From the NCBI RefSeq assembly GCF_005154805.1, contig NZ_CP039727.1:3717501-3781500 (forward strand): DNA of 64,000 nucleotides, in the 5' to 3' direction. Below are positions 58,227 to 64,000 of the stretch, piece after piece. Positions within the stretch are counted from its first letter, which is position 1, and each line of letters begins with the position of its first letter. This DNA comes from Bacillus sp. S3. Its GTDB lineage: Bacteria > Bacillota > Bacilli > Bacillales > Cytobacillaceae. The notes below the pieces were generated by a model that had not been told where the DNA came from, searched no databases, and saw only the letters and a program-made list of their open reading frames with translations. The position numbers were made by a program, and so were the translations under genes.

Positions 58227-58406
58227 GATTCCAGCTCCTTTTAAATTGATATATTATGTACTTCCATAAAAAAATGGGAATTCCTTCTTCATTTATTTCC
58301 ATAACTCACTTGTTTTAGCGCATGCTAAGGTCAGATAGTTTACTTTCACTAGTAAAATTGATACTCTCAAATAGGATTTTTATTTTTTTAAGGGGGCTCC
58401 CTGCAC

Positions 58407-59504
58407 ATGAATCAACGATTAGTTAAGCTTCAAACATGGATGAAAGAAAACGGAATTGACGTCTGCTTTCTTACATCTACCGAAAATGTATTTTATTTAA
58501 GCGGCTATTATACGGATCCGCACGAACGATTACTGGCACTTGCCGTTTTTCAAGAAGAAGAGCCGTTTCTCGTCTTGCCGGCGATGGAAGTGCCGGATGC
58601 TAAACGCTCAGAGTGGGAACATGAAATTATCGGCTACAACGACATCGAAAATCCGTGGGAAATGATTCTTAACTCCATTAACAAAAGAATCAATAGTGTT
58701 TCAAAAGCTGCGATTGAAAAAGAGCATATGAATGTGGAACGCTATGAGCACCTTACACAATTATTCCCTAAGGCATCATTTGTTTCTGCAGAAGAAAAAG
58801 TAAGGCAGCTGCGGATGATTAAAGATGCAAAAGAACTGAAAATCATCGAAGAAGCTTGTGCTCTTGCCGATTTTGCCGTTGAATTCGGAGTAAGTGAAAT
58901 CAAGGAGGGCAAGACGGAGCTTGAAATCCTTAATGCCTTAGAGTACGCCTTAAAGCAAAAGGGTGTTACCGAAATGTCGTTCTCGACCATGGTGTTGACC
59001 GGGGCAAACGCCGCTTCTCCTCACGGCAATCCAGGGAGCACGAAAATTCAAAAAGGTGATTTCGTATTATTTGATTTAGGTGTGGTGGTCGACCGCTATT
59101 GTTCCGATATCACAAGAACCGTTGCATATGGGGACATTAATGAAAAACAAAAAGAAATTTATGATACAGTCTTAAAGGCCCAGCTCGCAGCAATTGAGGC
59201 AAGTAAGCCTGGCGTAACGGCAGCGGAAGTTGACCTTACTGCCCGCAGAATTATTTCTGAAGCAGGATATGGCGAATATTTTCCACATCGTTTAGGCCAC
59301 GGTCTTGGAATTGGGGTTCATGAGTATCCTTCCATGACTGAAACGAACCAACTGGTAATAGAAGAAGGAATGGTCTATACAATCGAACCGGGAATTTATG
59401 TTCCAAACGTAGCAGGTGTTCGAATTGAAGATGATCTTTATATCAGTGCAGACGGTGCAAAAGTGTTAACTAAATTCCCGAAAGAATTACAGGTTATAAA
59501 ATAA
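58407..59504 (+). CDS. M24B-family Xaa-Pro peptidase
   Basis: A 365-residue Xaa-Pro aminopeptidase/dipeptidase. The N-terminal creatinase domain (residues 1-125) precedes the pita-bread domain whose metal ligands are visible: LFDLGVVVDRYCSDITRT (two Asp), HRLGHGLGIGVHE (His), YTIEPGIYV (Glu) and VRIEDDL (Glu). Close to B. subtilis YkvY/PepQ types; the exact paralog is uncertain. The ATG follows AAGGGGGC. Divergent from ytkL. Confidence 0.9.
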   Translation: MNQRLVKLQTWMKENGIDVCFLTSTENVFYLSGYYTDPHERLLALAVFQEEEPFLVLPAMEVPDAKRSEWEHEIIGYNDIENPWEMILNSINKRINSVSKAAIEKEHMNVERYEHLTQLFPKASFVSAEEKVRQLRMIKDAKELKIIEEACALADFAVEFGVSEIKEGKTELEILNALEYALKQKGVTEMSFSTMVLTGANAASPHGNPGSTKIQKGDFVLFDLGVVVDRYCSDITRTVAYGDINEKQKEIYDTVLKAQLAAIEASKPGVTAAEVDLTARRIISEAGYGEYFPHRLGHGLGIGVHEYPSMTETNQLVIEEGMVYTIEPGIYVPNVAGVRIEDDLYISADGAKVLTKFPKELQVIK

Positions 59505-59525
59505 TTAAATTGGAGCTTTTTTACA

Positions 59526-59554
59526 TTGAACTCTAATCGAAATTGAGGTAATAT
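59526..59554 (+). promoter_or_regulatory. Promoter of the 6S-like RNA
   Basis: TTGAAC (59526-59531), a 17-base spacer and TATA-like TAATAT (59549-59554). Transcription would begin near 59561 in a gap of about 330 bases without any coding ORF. Confidence 0.65.
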
Positions 59555-59560
59555 ACAAAT

Positions 59561-59799
59561 ACGAGCTGCGTTGTACGTATTCATAATAAAGTTTTAACCT
59601 TTAAGCTGTAAAAGGGAGTTTAACCATCGAAACTGGAATGACAGGCCTCCGTCTATAAGACATGGAGGACACGCAGAAAGGTTTCTGAGAACACCCACTT
59701 TGAGGAGTGGTGGTTTAAAACTTTCTTATATCACTACGGCAAATGCGGCTGTATATTAAGTTTTCAAACCAGCTTCTTTGTGAGGCTGGTTATTATTTT
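59561..59799 (+). ncRNA. Structured small RNA, 6S-like (ssrS/bsrB type suggested)
   Basis: The 5' stretch from ACGAGCTGCGTTGTACGTA to AAAGTTTTAACC pairs with GGTTTAAAACTTT to TACGGCAAATGCGGCTGT near 59710-59752, making a long interrupted closing stem about 195 nt in span. Inside are an open region and hairpins CCTCC-GTCT/AGAC-GGAGG (59647-59668) and CACCCACT/AGTGGTG. A terminator (AACCAGC/GCTGGTT, 59767-59791, then TTATTTT) ends the unit. The span, rod shape and GTTGTAC...AGTTTT(A/G)ACC wording resemble Bacillus 6S RNA as I recall it. The family assignment needs a covariance search. Confidence 0.6.
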
Positions 59800-59801
59800 G
59801 C

Positions 59802-59834
59802 AAAAAAAAGAAGAGGGAAGCCCTCTTCTTTTTT
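59802..59834 (-). terminator. Terminator of ald
   Basis: AAGAAGAGGG pairs with CCCTCTTCTT around a 3-4 base loop, with T8 following on the minus strand. Confidence 0.88.
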
Positions 59835-59835
59835 A

Positions 59836-60954
59836 CTATTTTTCTAGCAATGTTTTTGTAACTGAAAATTCCAGTCCATGTGCTTCAGCAACTGCTTGAT
59901 AGGTTACATACCCGTCAAGGGTATTAATTCCTTTTAATAAAGCGTCATTCTCTAAACAAGCTTTCTTGTAGCCTTTATTTGCGATAAGCACGGCATAGGG
60001 TACGGTCACGTTTGTTAACGCAAAAGTGGAGGTTCTTGGTACTGCACCAGGCATATTTGCGACAGCGTAATGAACAACGCCATGCTTCACATATGTTGGA
60101 TTATCATGTGTCGTAATTTGATCGGTAGTTTCAAAGATACCGCCTTGGTCGATCGCGATATCAACGACCACACTTCCCGGCTTCATTGATTGAATCATTT
60201 CTTCACTAACAAGCTTTGGCGCCTTCGCACCAGGGATTAAAACAGCTCCAATGACTAAATCGGATTCCTTAACTGCTTCTGCAATATTGAAAGGGTTCGA
60301 CATTAATGTTGTCACATCAGATCCGAAAATATCATCTAATTGACGGAGCCGATCCGGATTTAAATCAATGATAGTAACCTTTGCTCCTAAGCCGATTGCC
60401 ATTTTTGCCGCATTTGTACCAGCTACACCGCCGCCAATAATGGTAACAGTTCCCCTTTGGACTCCAGGGACACCCGAGAGCAGAATTCCCTTACCGCCGT
60501 ATACCCTCTCCAAAAATTGCGCCCCAACTTGTGCTGCCATCCTTCCGGCAACCTCACTCATTGGCGTTAATAATGGCAGACTTCTATTCGCCAGCTGAAC
60601 TGTTTCATAGGCAATCCCGACTACTTTATGATCAATCAATGCCTTCGTTAATTCCGGTTCAGGTGCCAGATGTAAATATGTAAACAAAATTAACCCTTCA
60701 CGGAAATATTGATATTCGCTTGGCAGCGGTTCTTTTACCTTCATGACCATATCCGCAGACCATGCTTCGGCAGCGGTTTCTACAAGTCTCGCCCCATTCG
60801 TGCTATACTCATCGTCCAAAAACCCGGATCCAAGCCCTGCTCCTTTTTCAATAATAACCTCATGACCAAATTTAACAAGGTTAACTACCCCGGCTGGTGT
60901 CATTGCTACCCGATTCTCATTATTTTTTATCTCTTTTGGTACCCCAATCCGCAT
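59836..60954 (-). CDS. ald: Alanine dehydrogenase
   Basis: A 372-residue NAD-dependent Ald interconverting L-alanine and pyruvate. Substrate Lys in [11 protein letters not shown] and cofactor fold [30 protein letters not shown] (in two parts) are present; [22 protein letters not shown] is the family start. It supports sporulation and germination-related alanine use. Monocistronic, minus strand. Confidence 0.96.
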   Translation of the reverse strand: MRIGVPKEIKNNENRVAMTPAGVVNLVKFGHEVIIEKGAGLGSGFLDDEYSTNGARLVETAAEAWSADMVMKVKEPLPSEYQYFREGLILFTYLHLAPEPELTKALIDHKVVGIAYETVQLANRSLPLLTPMSEVAGRMAAQVGAQFLERVYGGKGILLSGVPGVQRGTVTIIGGGVAGTNAAKMAIGLGAKVTIIDLNPDRLRQLDDIFGSDVTTLMSNPFNIAEAVKESDLVIGAVLIPGAKAPKLVSEEMIQSMKPGSVVVDIAIDQGGIFETTDQITTHDNPTYVKHGVVHYAVANMPGAVPRTSTFALTNVTVPYAVLIANKGYKKACLENDALLKGINTLDGYVTYQAVAEAHGLEFSVTKTLLEK

Positions 60955-61033
60955 GTGCTTACCTCCATTAATTATTTATCAAAAAAAAAACAAGTCACTA
61001 TTAGTATATCCCTTTTTGGCAGGAAAAATGTAA

Positions 61034-61063
61034 CAAAGAGCTTTCCCCTTCGGGCAAAGCTCT
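61034..61063 (-). terminator. Terminator of the Gly/His/Tyr-rich gene
   Basis: AGAGCTTTGCCC pairs with GGGGAAAGCTCT around a 4-base loop on the minus strand; the T run is short. Confidence 0.65.
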
Positions 61064-61074
61064 AAAACTACTCC

Positions 61075-61386
61075 TTAATAATAGTAAGGGTAAGGATATC
61101 CGTAATATGGATAACCATATCCGTATCCATATGGTGCTGTTAATAAGGCTCCCGCTGCCAGTCCCCCTAAAAATGGTAAACCGTATCCATATCCATATGG
61201 CCGGCCGAAACCACCGTAATGTCCAAAGCCTCCGTGATAGCCAAAACCGCCATGATGGCCAAATCCACCATGATGGCCAAAACCTCCGTGGCCACCGTGA
61301 TGTACCCTTGAATCCTGAATTAGATTGTCTTGATGTCCAACAAATAATTTTTGATACTTAGGCATTAAATGCATGTCTCTATTCAT
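61075..61386 (-). CDS. Gly/His/Tyr-rich low-complexity protein, possible spore coat component
   Basis: A 103-residue protein. Residues 1-27 are ordinary (MNRDMHLMPKYQKLFVGHQD); residues 28-60 are HGGFGH-type six-residue repeats; then PYGYGYGLPFLGGLAAGALL and a Tyr-Gly-Pro tail ending YPYYY. The ATG follows GAGGAGA. Such composition is common in Bacillus coat and other surface proteins, and the short hydrophobic stretch could anchor it. The function is a guess; repeats make length variable between strains. Confidence 0.6.
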   Translation of the reverse strand: MNRDMHLMPKYQKLFVGHQDNLIQDSRVHHGGHGGFGHHGGFGHHGGFGYHGGFGHYGGFGRPYGYGYGLPFLGGLAAGALLTAPYGYGYGYPYYGYPYPYYY

Positions 61387-61508
61387 TTTGTCTCTCCTCG
61401 TTATTTATTGATTCACACACTAAAGAGTATGCATGTTTGGGTGTAGATTCTTGGGTAAACGCCCTCTATGGACGAATTTTCGAGGCAAATGACTACCTTT
61501 ACAAATTG

Positions 61509-61541
61509 CAAAAGGCTGCCCCTTTGATGGACAGCCTTTTC
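61509..61541 (-). terminator. Terminator of the 54-residue ORF
   Basis: AAAAGGCTGTCC pairs with GGGCAGCCTTTT (one mismatch/G-U) on the minus strand, 17 bases after the stop codon at 61558. Confidence 0.75.
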
Positions 61542-61557
61542 CTTATGGACATTCTGC

Positions 61558-61722
61558 TTATTCCTCTGAAGCAGTAAAATCGCTGCTTTCAGCAAGTGCG
61601 GTTCCTTCCCCAATAAAACCACTATTGTAAGAATTCATAATCTGTTCACTTACTTCATTTACCCCTTTTTCCTCAAATTGAAATGAAAACTTGTTATTTA
61701 GTTCCCGTTTTCCCATCATCAT
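61558..61722 (-). CDS. Small acidic protein, 54 residues (DUF4025/YozQ-like)
   Basis: A short ORF starting at a triple ATG behind AAAGGGG. The protein reads MGKRELNNKFSFQFEEKGVN then EVSEQIMNSYNSGFIGEG and an acidic tail ending ASEE. The VSEQIMNSYNSGFIG segment resembles the small DUF4025 (YozQ) proteins of Bacillus. A terminator follows directly. Function unknown. The first ATG (61722) is annotated; the third ATG has better spacing (9 bases). Confidence 0.65.
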   Translation of the reverse strand: MMMGKRELNNKFSFQFEEKGVNEVSEQIMNSYNSGFIGEGTALAESSDFTASEE

Positions 61723-61821
61723 TTTCCCCTTTCATGGTTGGTCTACCACATTATTGTTCGAAAAGTTGCAACAGTTATACGTTGTTAAATATTGTATAAT
61801 CAAGGTGAGGAGATGATGATC

Positions 61822-62274
61822 ATGGGACTCAAATATCAAAATATTTTAGTCGCTATTGATGGATCAAAAGAAGCGGATTGGGCATTTCGAAAAGGGATTG
61901 AAATTGCCAAACGCAATCAAGCTACTATGCTACTAGTTCATGTGATTGACACTAGGTCATTTGCTTTAATCGAAGCTTACGACACTGTCATCGGTGACAG
62001 GGCAGAAAAACTGGCAAAAGACATGCTGGAAAATTATCAAAGGCAGGCTGTAGAAGCCGGATTAACAGATGTACAGTATGAAATTGAATTTGGCTCTCCT
62101 AAGATACGAATCCCTAGAGATTTAGCTAAAAAACACAAGATTGATTTAATCCTATGCGGAGCTACGGGAATGAATGTAGTGGAAAGATTTTTTATCGGAA
62201 GTGTTTCCGAACATATTACCCGATATGCACCATGTGACGTTCTAATTGTTAGAACAGAAAAAGAGACCGAATAG
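61822..62274 (+). CDS. Universal stress protein, UspA family
   Basis: A 150-residue single USP domain. It starts with the strand ILVAIDGSKEADWA and ends with the ATP-binding pattern GATGMNVVERFFIGSVSEHI followed by CDVLIVRT. Role: stress tolerance, mechanism unclear. The ATG at 61822 is 9 bases after AGGAG; earlier in-frame ATGs overlap the ribosome site. A TATAAT -10 lies about 25 bases upstream. Confidence 0.9.
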   Translation: MGLKYQNILVAIDGSKEADWAFRKGIEIAKRNQATMLLVHVIDTRSFALIEAYDTVIGDRAEKLAKDMLENYQRQAVEAGLTDVQYEIEFGSPKIRIPRDLAKKHKIDLILCGATGMNVVERFFIGSVSEHITRYAPCDVLIVRTEKETE

Positions 62275-62405
62275 ATATGATCCAACGTGCACGGTGTTAT
62301 TTGCCCCGTGCATGTTTATTTTTTTCATGGAAAATAGTTTTGTCGTGAAATGACGGGCCAATCTATAGTAAAATATATACAACCACACAGCATGGAGGCC
62401 TTTAA

Positions 62406-62720
62406 ATGAATGACCATTTTTGTTTTGATTCGCGTCTTGGAATTTCAGTTCCCGATTTGACAATCGAATGGGAAGATTACAGCAAAGAAACGCAGCAGGA
62501 GATTCTCTTAAATTGGGAGCAAATCCGCGGTTCCATACCTGACCGAATCGCTGAGCTCGAGCAGGAAATCAACTATAAGCAGGAACAGCTTTCAAATGAA
62601 AATGACTTCCCCCGCTCTTGTCAATTAAATACAGATATCGCAAACCTTGCCTCCATCATTAATGATCTTTGGCTTTGGTACCGGGCTAACCAGACAGTCT
62701 CCACCAAAATGCACCAATAA
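62406..62720 (+). CDS. Conserved hypothetical protein, 104 residues
   Basis: A soluble, acidic, mostly helical protein (MNDHFCFDSRLGISVPDLTI at the start, then ELEQEINYKQEQLSNEN coiled region and a Trp-rich NDLWLWYRANQ end). The ATG follows TGGAGG at about 9 bases. Its TAA stop directly abuts a family A repeat. I do not recognise the family. Confidence 0.65.
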   Translation: MNDHFCFDSRLGISVPDLTIEWEDYSKETQQEILLNWEQIRGSIPDRIAELEQEINYKQEQLSNENDFPRSCQLNTDIANLASIINDLWLWYRANQTVSTKMHQ

Positions 62721-62875
62721 GAAAAGCGGAAGCGCCCTGGTCAGCGGCGTATGGCCTGGAGCGCTCCAACTGAGATAAAGGAAACACGAAGAGCCGGAGG
62801 CGCATTCGATGTTGACTTATCGTAGGGTGGGGAGCGAAGGACACTAGCCGCTAGGGCGCTGAAGCTGGACAATTC
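62720..62875 (+). repeat. Interspersed repeat family A, copy 3
   Basis: About 155 bp from AGAAAAGCGGAAGCGCCC to GGGCGCTGAAGCTGGACAATT, nearly identical to copy 2 (53256-53410) and in the same orientation. It fills the whole gap between the 104-residue gene and moaB. Confidence 0.85.
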
Positions 62876-62886
62876 TCGAAGTCGAT

Positions 62887-63399
62887 TTAAAGGTCTTTTT
62901 TGATTTCTCGTACAACATGCCCTATCTCAGGCAGGATTAGTTTGTTCATTGCCAGCTTTACTGCTCCGCTTGAGCCCGGGGTTGAGAACACGGCCGTATT
63001 GTTGACGACACCAGCAATGGCCCTCGAAAGAATGGCCGCAGAGCCGATATCCTCTTGATAGCTAAGCATCCTGAATAATTCTCCAAAACCAACGATTTCT
63101 TTTTCAAGCAGACTTTGAACAGTTTCAATCGTTACATCACGCTTTGCAATTCCTGTACCGCCATTCGTCAGAATCACGTCAATGTCTACCCGTTCGCAGC
63201 CCTTTAAGATTTCATTTTTAATGTGTGATGCCTCATCTTTAACAATGACATAATCAACAATGGAATGTCCCGCCCCTTCCAGTTGTTCCATCATCAGCTT
63301 GCCGCTTTTGTCTGTTTCTTTATTTCTTGTGTCACTAACTGTAATCACTTTACATGTAACCGACTTCGGTGCTTCTTTTTTATGTTCATGCGTGCTCAT
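62887..63399 (-). CDS. moaB: MoaB/MogA family molybdenum cofactor protein
   Basis: A 170-residue MoaB/MogA fold protein that adenylates molybdopterin. Motifs: ITVSDTRN, VILTNGGTGIAKRDVTIE and STPGSSGAVKLAMNKLILPE. Its ATG overlaps the stop of the upstream EcsC-family gene (ATGA), so the two are coupled. No other Mo-cofactor genes are in view. Confidence 0.92.
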   Translation of the reverse strand: MSTHEHKKEAPKSVTCKVITVSDTRNKETDKSGKLMMEQLEGAGHSIVDYVIVKDEASHIKNEILKGCERVDIDVILTNGGTGIAKRDVTIETVQSLLEKEIVGFGELFRMLSYQEDIGSAAILSRAIAGVVNNTAVFSTPGSSGAVKLAMNKLILPEIGHVVREIKKDL

Positions 63400-64000
63400 C
63401 CTAAAAACTCCTCTTTTTCTTTGAGGTAACGAAGCTGATAATATTTATGGGCAAGGTCCGTTACCTTTCTCGTTAATTGATAATTAGCACCTGCCCCGAT
63501 GGCCATGCTGACAAGGGGAATCCCCTGAATGACTTTTTTTCGAAACAAGGCAATAACCATTGCTTTTAATAATTGCTGCACAGGCTGTTCCAGCCAGGTA
63601 ATATCGGTAATCTCATCCTTTCCCTGATAAAAATAATGACCATCATTTCCGTCTAAATCCTCCATTAATGAGGTCCAGCCCTCTCTCCGGATTCTTGGCG
63701 GCAATGTAGCCGTATGAAAAACTTTCAGTGATGTCATCATTTCATATGGTGTATTGACTTCAAATCCATACGTCATGGCAATTAATTGCACGACCCTTAA
63801 ATTAATGACAGCCATTGCAGGAATGTCGGTACTGAGCAGAAGTGCGCCCCCTGTCCCCGCAAGCCCCCCTTGGGCAAACGAATAAAACCGATGCCTGGCA
63901 ATTTGCTGTTCTGCTATGTATTGTAATTGCTCTATGTCCAATTGCTTTAAATCCGCTACTTCTTCTATATTTTTTAGAAAAACCCTTCCCGAAGAAAGTA
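63396..64000 (-). CDS. EcsC family protein, partial (start beyond right edge)
   Basis: At least 201 residues; the frame stays open to the window end, so the true start is outside. It resembles the EcsC protein family: YSFAQGGLAGTGGALLLSTDIPAMAVINLRVVQLIAMTYGF and the C-terminal IPLVSMAIGAGANYQLTRKVTDLAHKYYQ. Possible membrane-associated segments are at GTGGALLLSTDIPAMAVI. Function poorly known. Overlaps moaB by 4 bases. Confidence 0.8.
   Translation of the reverse strand, partial: LSSGRVFLKNIEEVADLKQLDIEQLQYIAEQQIARHRFYSFAQGGLAGTGGALLLSTDIPAMAVINLRVVQLIAMTYGFEVNTPYEMMTSLKVFHTATLPPRIRREGWTSLMEDLDGNDGHYFYQGKDEITDITWLEQPVQQLLKAMVIALFRKKVIQGIPLVSMAIGAGANYQLTRKVTDLAHKYYQLRYLKEKEEFLG

Noticed and set aside
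61413..61622. Minus-strand 69-codon ORF
   Set aside because: It overlaps the terminator and the better supported 54-residue ORF in another frame and has no ribosome site.

Overview
This window is chromosomal DNA from an endospore-forming member of the Bacillaceae. Gene order and protein sequences closely follow the Bacillus subtilis segment from etf/fadR-lcfA through mutS2, pheST, thrS, dnaBI, gapB, polA, phoPR, the citZ-icd-mdh cluster, pyk-pfkA, accDA, dnaE and ytoI. Small differences (a MaoC-like gene between mdh and phoP, a GntR regulator between malic enzyme and accD, ald plus a universal stress protein near moaB) and characteristic intergenic repeats suggest a relative such as Neobacillus, Mesobacillus or Cytobacillus. 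The genus cannot be fixed from sequence reading alone. Spore genes (sspI, ytxC, ytrH, ytrI, ytvI) support an endospore former. No rRNA, tRNA, CRISPR array or prophage was seen.

Layout. 1-2.4 kb: fatty-acid degradation (fadR, lcfA) with a well-placed FadR operator. 2.3-8 kb: a minus-strand operon zapA-cvpA-polX-mutS2-yshE plus a 27-codon membrane ORF. 8-9.3 kb: rnhC and a pterin carbinolamine dehydratase. 9.5-14.6 kb: T-box controlled pheST, ysgA and sspI. 14.6-18.6 kb: M42 peptidase, dUTPase, ysdAB and the L20-type infC-rpmI-rplT operon with an ATT start codon. 18.6-25.5 kb: T-box controlled thrS, ytxC, dnaI, dnaB and nrdR. 25.7-28.8 kb: speD with a structured leader, gapB with two CcpN-like sites, coaE and ytaF. 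28.9-34.9 kb: mutM, polA, phoR and phoP. 35-40 kb: MaoC-like gene, TCA genes mdh, icd and citZ, and ytwI. 40-42.7 kb: ytvI and an IS3-family insertion. 42.7-49.7 kb: pyk, pfkA, accA, accD, a GntR regulator and NADP-malic enzyme. 49.8-58.2 kb: dnaE, ytrHI, nrnA, ytpI, ytoI and ytkL. 58.4-64 kb: an M24 peptidase, a 6S-like RNA, ald, a Gly/His/Tyr-rich protein, a stress protein, moaB and an EcsC-family gene running off the edge.

How the genes work together. The window holds the core of central carbon flow (pfkA, pyk, gapB, citZ, icd, mdh, malic enzyme, accDA). The visible control sites fit this: CcpN-like sites at gapB, cre-like sites at citZ and pfkA, and identical 13-bp palindromes in front of both accD and the malic enzyme-gntR pair. 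It also holds much of the replication and repair equipment (polA, mutM, mutS2, polX, dnaB, dnaI, dnaE, rnhC).

Least ordinary signals: (1) the 5' leader of speD folds around an 11-bp closing stem and carries an 8-nt sequence exactly complementary to the speD ribosome binding site; (2) a promoter-to-terminator unit of about 240 nt between the M24 peptidase and ald folds like a 6S RNA; (3) a GntR-family regulator appears to tie malic enzyme to acetyl-CoA carboxylase through a shared operator; (4) an IS3-family element sits at the exact centre of an inverted repeat that looks like the old bidirectional ytvI/pyk terminator; (5) at least four families of small interspersed repeats, one of which supplies the stop codon of polX and another of which has a copy inside pheT.
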